Origin: Propionibacteriaceae bacterium
Lineage (GTDB): Bacteria > Actinomycetota > Actinomycetes > Propionibacteriales > Propionibacteriaceae
Length of the DNA: 64,000 nucleotides
Assembly: GCA_031266665.1 (NCBI GenBank)
Contig: JAISAO010000071.1
Span: 1-64,000, forward strand
Direction: 5' to 3'
A program made the translations under genes and the position numbers. This document shows, piece by piece, positions 42,807 to 51,943 of the stretch; the stretch's first letter is position 1; every line of letters begins with the position of its first letter. Below the pieces are notes generated by a model. It saw only the letters and a program-made list of their open reading frames with translations. It made no database searches and was not told the origin of the DNA.

Positions 42807-43315
42807 GCGCGACCGGGCCGGACGGCCAGCCGGGGGCCGGCCACGACTATGACGCCCTGTGGGCCCCGACCACCTTGCGGCCGGTCGAGCGGGCAGCCGT
42901 ACGGGCGGTGCGGGACGACGCCGCCGAGTCCCCGAACCAGTCGTCGCAGCCGAACCAGCCGCCCGCCCAGCCGGTCTGGGGGACCATCGTCGTCAGCACC
43001 GGCGAGGTCGTCGCGGTCAGCGGCGACATCCTCTTCGGCCGAGCCCCGAGGGCCATCCCGGGGCGGGACTGCCGACTGATCCGCCTACCCAGCCCCACCC
43101 AGGCCATCTCGCGCAACCACGCCATCGTCGCGCCGCGCGACGGCGGCCTGGTGATCGAGGGCCTGGGGGCGCTCAACGGCACCCGGCTGCGCCGGGGCCA
43201 GCACCCGCCCTACCTGATCGGCCGGGGCCAGGTCGTGGCCCTCTTCCCGGCCGACGTGCTCGACCTGGGCGACGACGTCACCTTGACCGTCGGCCCGCCG
43301 GGAGGACCAGCGTGA
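42803..43315 (+). CDS. Short FHA-domain protein
   Basis: 170 residues from the ATG at 42803, overlapping the upstream stop. A short tail is followed by one FHA domain (about 57-165) with LFGRAPRAIPGRDCR, QAISRNHAIVAPRDGGL and GALNGTRLRRGQ. The GR, SRNH and N positions of phosphothreonine-binding FHA domains are kept. Its stop overlaps the GTG of the EssC-like ATPase, so it is translated just before it and may dock on it or on phosphorylated partners. Confidence 0.88.
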   Translation: MSATGPDGQPGAGHDYDALWAPTTLRPVERAAVRAVRDDAAESPNQSSQPNQPPAQPVWGTIVVSTGEVVAVSGDILFGRAPRAIPGRDCRLIRLPSPTQAISRNHAIVAPRDGGLVIEGLGALNGTRLRRGQHPPYLIGRGQVVALFPADVLDLGDDVTLTVGPPGGPA

Positions 43316-46300
43316 AACTGCGACTGACGGTGCGCCGGGGTCCGGCCACCCACAACCTGATGATCACGGCCGACGGCACGGCCAGCGTGGGCGACATCGC
43401 CGCCGCCGTGGCCGTGGCCAGCCTGGACGGCGGCGGCCAACTGCCCGCCTCGGACCAATACACCTTGCGTCCGCTGGGCGCTCCGGGGGCGGGCGACCCG
43501 GCCGGGCTCGACCCGGCCACCCCCCTGGCCCACTCCGGCATCCGCTCCGGCTGGTCGGTCGAGGTGGTCGAGGCCGCCGCCCAGGCCCGCCAGCCGCTGG
43601 AGGCGGTGGCGCTGCTGCGGGTGCTGTCCGGCCCGGACGCCGGCCTGGAGCGCTGGCTGCCCCTGGGGTCGTCGACCATCGGCCGGGGGCCGGACAACGC
43701 CGTCGTCCTGACCGACCCGCTGGTGTCGAAGTCCCACGCCCGGGTGATCGTCGGCCACGAGGTCGAGGTGGCCGACACCAACTCGGCCAACGGCGTCCTG
43801 GTGGGCGGCCAGCAGGTCACCCGGGTGGTCATCGGCCCCGGCGACGGCGTCACCTTGGGCGACGACGTCTTGAGCGTCACCCTGGTCCGCGCCCCGGGCG
43901 CCGCCGCCTCCACCAGCACCGACATCTGGTTCACCCGGGCGCCGCTGGTCCTGCCCCGGATGGTCCCGGAGGAGATCGACCTGCCCGAGCCGCCGTCGCC
44001 GCTGGACCGGCAGCGCTTCCCCCTGCTGGCCATGGTGGCGCCGCTGATCATGGGTGTGGTGATGTACCTGACGGCCGGGGCGGGCATGAAGCTGATGAGC
44101 CTGCTGTTCGTGGCCCTGAGCCCGATCCTGATGCTGGGGACCTACATCGACCAGCGCATCCGCTCGCGCCGGCGGCTGAAGGCCGACATCAAGGCCTTCG
44201 GCCAAGAGGTGCGACGTACCCGGCGACGGCTGGCCGAGGCCCACCAGCGCGACCGGGAGCGGCTGAAAACCATCTTCCCCGACGTCGAGGAGTCCTGCCA
44301 GTCGGCCGCCCAATTGGGGCCGACGCTGTGGTGGCGCCGGCGCGAGCACCCCGAGTTCCTCTGCCTTCGGCTGGGCCTAGGCGACATCCCGCCCTACACC
44401 ACCATCAACCGCTCCCAGGGCAAGGCGTCGGTAGAAGACTGCGAGGACCAGATCGACGCCTTGGAGGCGGAGTTCGCCCGCCTGACCGACGCCCCCCTGG
44501 TGGTCAACCTGCGCGACTGCGGCTCGCTCGGCCTGTGCGGCCCCCAGGAGCGCCTGGAGGGGGCCGCCCGGGCCGTCATGGCCCAGTTGATCTGTATGCA
44601 TTCGCCGGCCGACCTGGTGGTCACCTGCCTGACCTCGCAGCGCCGGCTTGACTGCTGGGAATGGCTGCAATGGCTGCCCCACAGCTCGTCCCCCCACTCG
44701 CCGTTGGGCCGCCTCCACCTGGCCGCCGACCCCGCCACTGGAAAAGCTTTATTGTCTCAGTTGGAGGAGCTGGTCGACTTGCGCTCGGGCCGGGCTTCCG
44801 AGCCCAAGTGGCGCGGCCCGGCCGAGCAGGCCGAGTCGATGGGCGAGCCGGTCTTCCCCGTGGTCGTCGTCCTGGTGGACGACGCCGCCGTCGACCGGGG
44901 CCGGCTGACCCGGGTGGCGGAGCGCGGCCCGGACGTGGCCGTCCACATCGTCTGGCTGGCCCCCCAGCGGGCGGAGCTACCGGCGGCCTGTCGGACCTAC
45001 ATCGAGATCGGCCCGGAAGAGGCCCAGGTGGGCCAGGTCAGGCAGGGACGGACGGCCGCGCCGGTGGCGTTGGAGACACTCGACGCCGCCCTGGCCGAGC
45101 GGCTGGGCCGGGTCCTGGCGCCGGTGGTCGACGCCGGCGTGCCGGTGGCCGACGTCTCCGACCTGCCGCAGGCCGTCTCACTGGTCTCCCTGGTCGGCGC
45201 CGACGTGGCCGACCAGCCGGCCGTGGTGGTCGAGCGCTGGCGGGCCAACCAGTCCGTCATCGACCGGCGGCCGGGCCGCCCGCCCCAGCCGTTGAAGAAC
45301 CCGATCACCCTGCGGGCCACCGTCGGCCACTCCGGCACCGACCCCTTCACCCTCGACCTGCGCTCCCAGGGGCCCCACGCCCTGGTCGGCGGCACCACCG
45401 GCGCGGGTAAATCCGAGTTCCTGCAGTCGTGGGTGCTGGGCCTGGCGGCGGCCCACTCGCCCGACCGTGTGACCTTCCTATTCGTCGACTACAAGGGCGG
45501 GTCGGCCTTCGCCCGCTGCGCCGATCTGCCCCACACCGTCGGCATGGTGACCGACCTGTCGCCCTACCTGGTGCGCCGCGCCCTGACCAGCCTGCGGGCC
45601 GAGCTGCGCTTCCGCGAGCACCTGCTCAACGCCAAGGGGGCCAAGGACCTGGTCGAATTGGAGAAGTCGGGCGACCCGGACTGCCCGCCCAGCCTGATCA
45701 TCGTGGTGGACGAGTTCGCCGCCCTGGTCTCCGAGGTGCCGGAGTTCGTCGACGGCGTGGTCGACGTCGGCCAGCGGGGCCGCTCCCTGGGACTGCACCT
45801 GGTCCTGGCGACCCAACGGCCGGCCGGCGTCATCAAAGACAACCTGCGCGCCAACACCAACCTGCGGGTGGCCCTGCGCATGGCCGACGAGCACGACTCG
45901 CAAGACGTTCTGGGCGACAAGATGGCCGCCTTCTTCGACCCCGGCACCCCCGGGCGGGGGGCGGCCAAGATGGGCCCGGGGCGAATCTCGCCCTTCCAGT
46001 CGGGTTACCCCGGGGCCAAGACCCCGGCCCAGGCGGTGGCCGCCCCGGTCGAGGTGGTGGAACTGGACTTCGGTCCCGGCCGGCCTTGGCGGGTGCCCAA
46101 GCCACAAACCAACCTCGACACCTGGCCCAAAGACATCGACCGGCTGGTCGACACCATCACGGCCGCCGCCACCGTGGCCCAGTTGCCGGCGCCGCGCAAA
46201 CCCTGGTTGGACGAGCTGGCCACCGCTTACAATTTGGCTTTGCTGCCGCAGCGTCGTGACAGCGAGTTGGTGCTGGGCGTGATCGACGACCCGGACCGCC

Positions 46301-47760
46301 AAGAGCAGCGGACGGAGTTCTTCCGGCCCGACTCCGAAGGCAATATCGCTTTCTATGGGGCGGGCGGTAGCGGCAAGACCACGGCCCTGCGGTCGTTGGC
46401 CCTGGCGGCCTCGGTCACGCCCCGCTCGGGCGAGGTCCACCTCTACGGCCTAGACTTCGGCGGCGGCGGGTTGCAACTGCTGGAGCCGATGCCGAACGTC
46501 GGCTCGATCATCGACGGCGGCGACGACGAGCGGGTGGCCCGGCTGTTCCGCTGGCTGCGGCGACTGGCGGACGACCGGGCGGCCCGCTACGCCGCCGCCC
46601 GGGCGCCGACCCTGACCGACTACCGCCAAACGGTCGGTGACCAGTCCGAGCCGCGCATCCTGGTGCTGATCGACGGGGCCGGCAAGTTCAAGGCCGAGTA
46701 CGAGGGCACCACCGAGAAGGCCGCCATCTTCAGCCTCTACCAGCAACTGCTGGTCGACGGCCGTGGCGTCGGCCTCCACTTCGCGGTCAGCGCCGAGCGG
46801 GCCTCGGCCATCGCCCACTCCATGGCCTCGTCCTTCCAACGCAAACTGGTCCTGCGCCAGACCGACCAGGACGGCTACTCCGCCCTGGGCGTGGCCAAGG
46901 ACGTGCTCAACCCCGACTCGCCCCCCGGCCGGGCGGTCCAGGTCGGCGCCGGCGAGTTGCAACTCCAATTAGCCATCCTGGGGGACAACATCAACGTCGT
47001 CGCCCAGGCGCGCGAGATCGAGGCCCTGGCCCAGGCCCGGCCCCGCCAGAACACGGCCGCGCCCTTCCAGGTGGCCGCCCTGGGGGCCGACATCCCGGGC
47101 CAGGACATGCCGGACGAGGTGGACGGCCGGCCGGTGCTGGGCGTGGCCGACACCAGCTTGGGGCCGGTGTCCTTCGACCCCACCGGGCCGATGGTCTTGT
47201 GGGGGCCGATGCAGTCCGGGCGGACCAACGCCGTCCACTGGATGGCCGCCGCCCTGCTGCGCTGGCGGCCCAAGCTGGCCCTGGTGCGGCTGTCGCGCAA
47301 ATCCTCGACCCTGACCGCCTTGGACCTGTGGAGTCGCTCGGCCGTCGGCCTGGAGGTCGCCGGCCAGGCCCTGGAGACGGTCAAGTCGATCATCGCCAAA
47401 TACGGCGGGGCCGACGAGCCCCGGCTGGCCGTCTTCGTGGAGGGTTTCCCCGACTTCGTGGGCAGCAGTGTCGAGGCCGCCTTGGAGGAGACCGTCAAGG
47501 CCTGCCGGGACTCGGGCAACCTAATCGTGCTGGAGGGCGAGTCGACGGCCTGGCCGCAGGGCTACTCGACCTCCTCGCTGGTGGCCCAGGTCCGCACCAT
47601 TCGGACCGGCCTGCTGCTGCAGCCGGAGTCGGGCGACGGCCAGGCCATTCTCAAGACCGAGCTGCCCCGCTTCAAGAAGGGCGACCCGCCGCCCGGGCGC
47701 GGCTGGTGGGTCTACGGCGGGCGGACGCTCAAGATCCAAGTCCCCAAGGCGGGGGAGTGA
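43312..47760 (+). CDS. essC: EssC/EccC-like type VII secretion ATPase with N-terminal FHA domain
   Basis: 1482 residues from the GTG at 43312, which overlaps the upstream stop by GTGA; longer frames upstream only shadow the FHA gene. An N-terminal beta-rich module is followed by an FHA domain (about 100-190: TIGRGPDNAVV, VSKSHARVIV, NSANGVLVGG). Two membrane helices lie near 240-280, then three FtsK/SpoIIIE ATPase domains: D1 Walker A GGTTGAGKSEF near 692 with Walker B LIIVVDEFAAL; D2 GAGGSGKTT near 1015; D3 GPMQSGRTNAV near 1300, degenerate as usual. Length and FHA-TM-D1-D2-D3 order are those of EssC of T7SSb. It is the motor for WXG100/LXG export. Confidence 0.93.
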   Translation: MKLRLTVRRGPATHNLMITADGTASVGDIAAAVAVASLDGGGQLPASDQYTLRPLGAPGAGDPAGLDPATPLAHSGIRSGWSVEVVEAAAQARQPLEAVALLRVLSGPDAGLERWLPLGSSTIGRGPDNAVVLTDPLVSKSHARVIVGHEVEVADTNSANGVLVGGQQVTRVVIGPGDGVTLGDDVLSVTLVRAPGAAASTSTDIWFTRAPLVLPRMVPEEIDLPEPPSPLDRQRFPLLAMVAPLIMGVVMYLTAGAGMKLMSLLFVALSPILMLGTYIDQRIRSRRRLKADIKAFGQEVRRTRRRLAEAHQRDRERLKTIFPDVEESCQSAAQLGPTLWWRRREHPEFLCLRLGLGDIPPYTTINRSQGKASVEDCEDQIDALEAEFARLTDAPLVVNLRDCGSLGLCGPQERLEGAARAVMAQLICMHSPADLVVTCLTSQRRLDCWEWLQWLPHSSSPHSPLGRLHLAADPATGKALLSQLEELVDLRSGRASEPKWRGPAEQAESMGEPVFPVVVVLVDDAAVDRGRLTRVAERGPDVAVHIVWLAPQRAELPAACRTYIEIGPEEAQVGQVRQGRTAAPVALETLDAALAERLGRVLAPVVDAGVPVADVSDLPQAVSLVSLVGADVADQPAVVVERWRANQSVIDRRPGRPPQPLKNPITLRATVGHSGTDPFTLDLRSQGPHALVGGTTGAGKSEFLQSWVLGLAAAHSPDRVTFLFVDYKGGSAFARCADLPHTVGMVTDLSPYLVRRALTSLRAELRFREHLLNAKGAKDLVELEKSGDPDCPPSLIIVVDEFAALVSEVPEFVDGVVDVGQRGRSLGLHLVLATQRPAGVIKDNLRANTNLRVALRMADEHDSQDVLGDKMAAFFDPGTPGRGAAKMGPGRISPFQSGYPGAKTPAQAVAAPVEVVELDFGPGRPWRVPKPQTNLDTWPKDIDRLVDTITAAATVAQLPAPRKPWLDELATAYNLALLPQRRDSELVLGVIDDPDRQEQRTEFFRPDSEGNIAFYGAGGSGKTTALRSLALAASVTPRSGEVHLYGLDFGGGGLQLLEPMPNVGSIIDGGDDERVARLFRWLRRLADDRAARYAAARAPTLTDYRQTVGDQSEPRILVLIDGAGKFKAEYEGTTEKAAIFSLYQQLLVDGRGVGLHFAVSAERASAIAHSMASSFQRKLVLRQTDQDGYSALGVAKDVLNPDSPPGRAVQVGAGELQLQLAILGDNINVVAQAREIEALAQARPRQNTAAPFQVAALGADIPGQDMPDEVDGRPVLGVADTSLGPVSFDPTGPMVLWGPMQSGRTNAVHWMAAALLRWRPKLALVRLSRKSSTLTALDLWSRSAVGLEVAGQALETVKSIIAKYGGADEPRLAVFVEGFPDFVGSSVEAALEETVKACRDSGNLIVLEGESTAWPQGYSTSSLVAQVRTIRTGLLLQPESGDGQAILKTELPRFKKGDPPPGRGWWVYGGRTLKIQVPKAGE

Positions 47761-47966
47761 TGGCGGGCGGGGGTTCGGGCGGCTGGCCCGCCGGCCGATG
47801 GGTATTACTCCCCATCGCGGCTTGGACCGTGACTCGATTGGCTGGGAACACAGCGGCCAAGGCGGCGGGAAGCGGCCGATGGGGATTCCTCCCCATCGCG
47901 GCGCGGACCGCCAGCCGATTAGCTGGGAACACGGCGGCGCAGACGGCAACGGAAAGGGGTGAATAG
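47760..47966 (+). CDS. 68-codon ORF made of an 81-bp tandem repeat
   Basis: Starts on TGATG overlapping the essC stop and ends 3 bp before the next gene. It is two 27-residue repeats (GRWVLLPIAAWTVTRLAGNT, then GRWGFLPIAARTASRLAGNT). Each repeat contains the palindrome found at several promoters of this region. The frame may be a real small hydrophobic protein, or simply a repeat-carrying regulatory stretch that stays open. I favour a regulatory or linker role. Confidence 0.45.
   Translation: MAGGGSGGWPAGRWVLLPIAAWTVTRLAGNTAAKAAGSGRWGFLPIAARTASRLAGNTAAQTATERGE
47799..47895. repeat. Two palindromes related to the shared promoter motif
   Basis: TGGGTATTACTCCCCA (47799-47814) and TGGGGATTCCTCCCCA (47880-47895), 81 bp apart. 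The second lies in a perfect 9-bp inverted repeat, CGATGGGGA/TCCCCATCG with loop TTCC. They precede the putative T7SS substrate genes and could act on DNA or as RNA hairpins. Confidence 0.7.
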
Positions 47967-47969
47967 GTC

Positions 47970-49406
47970 ATGGCACAGGCGGACCTGATCATCAAGGCCA
48001 AGGACCTGGAGGACATTGAACGGGATCTGACCCAGGTGTCCCAGTCCTTCGCGGCCTACGCCAAGACCACGGACAGTCTGGAGGACGCGGTCGGAGAGCC
48101 GAAACTGGGTGGGAAGCTGGCCTGGTTCGCCGAGCGCTGGCGGATCAAGCGGGGCAAGATGAGCGAGCAGTTCGAGGCCTTGCGCAAGGAGGTCCAGACG
48201 CAGCGCGAGGCCTGGGACGACACGGACGCGGCCTTGGCCGGCGAGGACGATCCTCACGACAATGATGACCATCGGCCGGACGATCGGCCAGACGATGACA
48301 AGCCGACTAACAATAAACCGACCGACAACAAGTTGGACGACGACACCCCTCTGGACAATAACCCAACCCCACAGCCGCCCGGGCCGGGCTCCGGCGACCA
48401 GTCGAACAACACCTCCGGCGACCGTTCGAAGAACGCCTCATCGACCGACGACCTAGGCTCGGAGACAGCGATCGAGAGCCCCGGCGACGGCCCGTCGACC
48501 GGCGGCGAGTCGGCCACGGGCGAGGGTGGCGGGGCCGGTTCGAACGGTGTTGACGGCTCGACCGATCAGACCACGGGCGGCGATGTCACGGCCGAGGACC
48601 TGGTCCAGGGGGCGGCCGTCGGCGGTGTCGTCGGCTCGATCTACAGCCTCTGGCAGTCCGCCCGGGAGCGGGCGGCCGGCGGCGGCTCCAGCGGGGCCGG
48701 CGAGTCGGAGAGCGGCCAATCGGTCGAACAAATGTTGCGTCAAGACCTGGACTCGGCCGGCCTGGGAGACAAGGTCGAGTTGTCGACTGACCCGGGCGAC
48801 CCGGACGACATCATCGCTCTGCTGCGCCAAGACGACGGCAGCAGCCTGCGGCTGGAGTTCGAGGACGGCGACGGCGACCCGGCCCTGGGCGCGGCGGCCG
48901 GCGGCACGCTGCCCGGCGAGAAGTCGGGCGACGACTGGCGCTCTCTGCTGCAAGAACCGGCGGCCGGCGAGGCGGCGGGCGGCGCGCTGGACGCGGCCGA
49001 AACCCCCTTGGACACGTCTGCGGGCGGCGGCGGTGGTGGTGGCGCAGGTGGCGGCGGTGGCGGCGGGTCGTTGGGCGGCGGGGAGTCCCTGCTGTCGGGC
49101 GACGACCTGACCGCGAGCGACAGCCCGACTCCGGCGGCCGTCGGCCTGGACGGTGGCGGCACGGCCTCGGCTCGCCCGGCCGACTGGTCCGAAACCCCGG
49201 CGGCCACCGCCTCCCCGTCCAACGTCTCGTCCGACAGCGCCGCAGACAGCAGTGGCATCGCCAGTCTGGGCGGCATGGCGGCCATGCGCATGGGCGGGAT
49301 GGGCGGCCGCTCGGGCGGCGGCTCCTACGAGGAGCGCCGCCGCAAACGCCGCCCCTTGGTCGAGACCGAACAGCTGGAAACCCCTGAGGGGCAGGAGAAG
49401 AAATGA
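47970..49406 (+). CDS. T7SS-associated protein with Esx-like N-terminus
   Basis: 478 residues; GGAAAGGGG Shine-Dalgarno upstream. Residues 1-95 form a helical hairpin-like segment (ADLIIKAKDLEDIERDLTQV ... EAWDDTDAALAGED) whose end resembles the end of the WXG100 protein at 51944 (AETDAALAGQG). An Asp/Asn-rich stretch (about 95-150), a Ser/Gly/Thr region, a possible hydrophobic segment near 212-228 and a Gly-rich tail with MAAMRMGGMGGRSGGGS follow. No catalytic motif recognised. It directly follows the secretion ATPase and overlaps the next gene by ATGA; it is probably a substrate or secretion partner. Confidence 0.75.
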   Translation: MAQADLIIKAKDLEDIERDLTQVSQSFAAYAKTTDSLEDAVGEPKLGGKLAWFAERWRIKRGKMSEQFEALRKEVQTQREAWDDTDAALAGEDDPHDNDDHRPDDRPDDDKPTNNKPTDNKLDDDTPLDNNPTPQPPGPGSGDQSNNTSGDRSKNASSTDDLGSETAIESPGDGPSTGGESATGEGGGAGSNGVDGSTDQTTGGDVTAEDLVQGAAVGGVVGSIYSLWQSARERAAGGGSSGAGESESGQSVEQMLRQDLDSAGLGDKVELSTDPGDPDDIIALLRQDDGSSLRLEFEDGDGDPALGAAAGGTLPGEKSGDDWRSLLQEPAAGEAAGGALDAAETPLDTSAGGGGGGGAGGGGGGGSLGGGESLLSGDDLTASDSPTPAAVGLDGGGTASARPADWSETPAATASPSNVSSDSAADSSGIASLGGMAAMRMGGMGGRSGGGSYEERRRKRRPLVETEQLETPEGQEKK

Positions 49407-50635
49407 GCCGCTATTACGACTGGAGCCCGCTGGGTTGCTCCTGTGACCCCGTGCCGGGCGACCCGGACACGGTCCAGCGGGTGGCCGGGGAATACCAGCA
49501 GACCGCTGACGCCATCCGGGAGGCCCGCGACGGGCTGAACCGGCTGAGCCACGGCGGCAGCAAGAGCCAGGGCCTGCAGAAACTGCTGGACGACATCAAG
49601 GAGGTCCGGGGCCAATTGGACCGGGTCGAGGGCCGGGTGGCCGGCGTGGCCCAGGTCTTGACCGAGTACCACCCCGTGCTGCGCTCGTCCCAGGCGACGT
49701 CTCTGGAGGCTCTGAGGGAGGCCGAGGCGGCTGCGGACGCCGGCAGGCGGGCCGACCGGCAGCGGGCCAACGTCAGATCGACCTATAACTGCTCGAACGA
49801 CCCGGACGAGCGCGAGCGCCTAGCCGACGACTTCCGCCGGCTGGATCAAAATGTCAGTACGGCCAACGCTAATCTGCGGGTAGCTAAGGAAAAGCTGCAA
49901 CGGGCCATAAACGAGCGCAACAACGCCTCTGTCAAAGCCCAGAACGAGTTGAAGGACATCGACGAGGACAGCCCGGTGCATGATACTCTGGGCGACAGGA
50001 TCGGCGAAATCCTGCAAGCTGTCGGTGAGATAGTGAAGGCTGTCTATGACGGTCTCAAGTACATCGCTAACTTGATAGCCGACAACGCTTGGTGGTTGAA
50101 TATCGTCCTGGTGGCGATAGCCCCCGTTTGCCCGTTCGCGATGCTGGCGTTGGCTGTGGTCAAAGGTGCCACGATAGTGAGCCTGGCCATGAAAGTGCTG
50201 GAAACCGGCGCGACCTTTGTGAATGCTATCAGCGGCAACGCCTCTTGGGGAGAATTCTTCTCCCAACTGACCGACGCCGCAGTCGGGGTCGGCCTTTTCT
50301 TCGTCGGTCGCCAGGCGGGCAAAGGGATCAAACAGGCGCTGGACTTGGGCAAGGTCAAGAGTAGCCCCATGAAGTTATTATTGAAAATCAACAACGTCGG
50401 CACGAATCTACTGAACCAGAGCGGCGTGGTGGCCAACGTGGTGGCCAATTACCCCGCTTGGATATCGAATATATTCACGAACTACTCCGGTCGGCTAGCG
50501 CAAACTGTGATCGGAGTGGCGAAGAAGCCGGTCAAAGATTTGTGGGAAAATTGGGTATCGCCGGCTGTGCATAGTGTCCTGGATACCCAATCGCCTGTGA
50601 CGACGTACAACTGCTGTTGCTCGGACGGGAGCTGA
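49403..50635 (+). CDS. Putative type VII-secreted effector or carrier, coiled-coil plus membrane segments
   Basis: 410 residues. The N-terminal 200 residues are strongly helical with heptad-like spacing (DTVQRVAGEYQQTADAIREA; NVSTANANLRVAKEKLQRAI), as in LXG/WXG proteins. Hydrophobic helices follow at about 230-275 (WWLNIVLVAIAPVCPFAMLA; VVKGATIVSLAMKVLETGA). The C-terminus ends in a cysteine cluster (NCCCSDGS). The last 600 bp are visibly less GC-rich than the first half, so the C-terminal part may have a separate origin, as in modular toxins. No nuclease or other toxin motif recognised and no immunity gene is evident. Confidence 0.7.
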   Translation: MSRYYDWSPLGCSCDPVPGDPDTVQRVAGEYQQTADAIREARDGLNRLSHGGSKSQGLQKLLDDIKEVRGQLDRVEGRVAGVAQVLTEYHPVLRSSQATSLEALREAEAAADAGRRADRQRANVRSTYNCSNDPDERERLADDFRRLDQNVSTANANLRVAKEKLQRAINERNNASVKAQNELKDIDEDSPVHDTLGDRIGEILQAVGEIVKAVYDGLKYIANLIADNAWWLNIVLVAIAPVCPFAMLALAVVKGATIVSLAMKVLETGATFVNAISGNASWGEFFSQLTDAAVGVGLFFVGRQAGKGIKQALDLGKVKSSPMKLLLKINNVGTNLLNQSGVVANVVANYPAWISNIFTNYSGRLAQTVIGVAKKPVKDLWENWVSPAVHSVLDTQSPVTTYNCCCSDGS

Positions 50636-50637
50636 CC

Positions 50638-51345
50638 ATGGCTGAACCAATCCAGACCAACCTGACAACGGTGGGGCCACAGCGTCGCTACGAGTTTGTC
50701 CTGCCCTCGGGCTGGCATCGTTTCGACCTGCGTCGCCCGCTGCCCGCTCAAGCCGAGCGTTACGCCGCCAAGTTGCTGGAGGGGGCATCCCTGGGCGACC
50801 GGGCGGCCATGGTCCGGGCCAACTTGGCCCGTTCCCTGGAAGCCCAACTGCGCCAGGCCCAGGACAAGGGGATACTCGACTTGGTCATGCCGACCATGCA
50901 CGGCGCCGGCCTGGCCCCGGCCACCAGCTTCATGTTCGCCCCCCTAGAACTGCCAGACGGAGTCGGGCCGATGGAGTTGCTGATGGCCACGGCCCAGCGC
51001 GACCAAACGGCCCAGTTGGTCGAGATCGAGGACTTGGTGGCCCTGCGCACCGAGGCCCGGACGGTTAATGCCGGCCATGACCTAGCCGCTGAGGCCGCCC
51101 AGGCCGGCCGTCAACTCGGCCTGCCGCCCGAGGCCATCATCGAGACCACCGCCGACCTGGGCGAGACCGTCACTACCTACTCCCGCCGGGTGCAATACCT
51201 GTTTGGTCACCCGGACCGGCCCCAGGGCTGGATGGTCGCCGTTCTGGCCACCGTCGAGTCCGACAACTCGGACGCCAAGGCCCTGGCCGACGCCGTGGTC
51301 GCCCTATTCGACCAAATCATGTTGACAGTGAGGTTCCATGTCTGA
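50638..51345 (+). CDS. T7SS-associated cytosolic protein, unknown family
   Basis: 235 residues from the ATG at 50638 (GGGAG just upstream); an earlier start at 50617 would overlap the previous stop without a ribosome site. Sequence features: RRYEFVLPSGWHRFDLRR near the start, a helical middle, and VQYLFGHPDRPQGWMVAVLA followed by ADAVVALFDQIMLTVRF at the end. The closing pattern (beta strands, then a helix, then TVRF) is repeated in the next gene's product, so the two may share a fold. No signal peptide. Position suggests a chaperone or accessory factor for the neighbouring substrates. Confidence 0.7.
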   Translation: MAEPIQTNLTTVGPQRRYEFVLPSGWHRFDLRRPLPAQAERYAAKLLEGASLGDRAAMVRANLARSLEAQLRQAQDKGILDLVMPTMHGAGLAPATSFMFAPLELPDGVGPMELLMATAQRDQTAQLVEIEDLVALRTEARTVNAGHDLAAEAAQAGRQLGLPPEAIIETTADLGETVTTYSRRVQYLFGHPDRPQGWMVAVLATVESDNSDAKALADAVVALFDQIMLTVRFHV

Positions 51346-51898
51346 GCTGGTGGTCGCTTTCGACCCCGATGTCTGGGTCGACCTGGCCCAAGCCGCCGCC
51401 GACCCCGGTCAGACGGTCAGCCGCCTGGCCGCTGTGGCCGCCGCCGGCCAGCCTTTCGAGTCCCAAGAGTTGGCCGACGTTTTGGGACGCTGGGCCCAGC
51501 CGGACCTGTCGGAGACGCGACTGCTCTTGTTGGCCGACCCGTTAGAGCCGGTCCTGATCGTCACCTTGGACCAATACCCAGCCGGCGGCCTCAGCCTGGC
51601 GCAGGCCGTCTCACAGCGGGTCGGCCCCGAGGCCGAGGCCTCACTGCAAGAGGTCGAGGTGGCCGGGGAGCCCTGCCTGCGGGCGATCGACTTCGCCACC
51701 GCCGGGCAATTGTCCGACCAGGAGCCTGACCCGATCGAGGGCGACCGGCTATGGGCCACCCTGTGGTATTTCCGCCTGCTGGACGGCCTCGAGGGGGCCG
51801 TGCTGGTCTCAGCCGCCCTCTTCACCGAACGGATCGACGCCATACCGGTGGTCGACGCCCTGATGGCCGACCTGATCGGCAGCCTGCGGGTGGAATAG
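51338..51898 (+). CDS. T7SS-associated cytosolic protein, unknown family (second)
   Basis: 186 residues; its ATG lies 8 bp inside the end of the previous gene. Acidic, no signal peptide or membrane segment. The end, LWYFRLLDGLEGAVLVSAAL followed by VDALMADLIGSLRVE, parallels the end of the 50638 product, suggesting paralogues acting as a pair. No known family recognised. Likely cytosolic factors of the secretion system. Confidence 0.65.
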   Translation: MSELVVAFDPDVWVDLAQAAADPGQTVSRLAAVAAAGQPFESQELADVLGRWAQPDLSETRLLLLADPLEPVLIVTLDQYPAGGLSLAQAVSQRVGPEAEASLQEVEVAGEPCLRAIDFATAGQLSDQEPDPIEGDRLWATLWYFRLLDGLEGAVLVSAALFTERIDAIPVVDALMADLIGSLRVE

Positions 51899-51943
51899 CC
51901 CCCATGATTTAGCCACGCCACAAACAAGAAATAAGGAGAAAAA

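Noticed and set aside
42859-43311. Upstream 151-codon extension of the EssC-like frame
   Set aside because: It overlaps the real FHA gene in another frame and is Arg/Pro/Gly-rich filler; the GTG at 43312 gives the normal EssC start and length.
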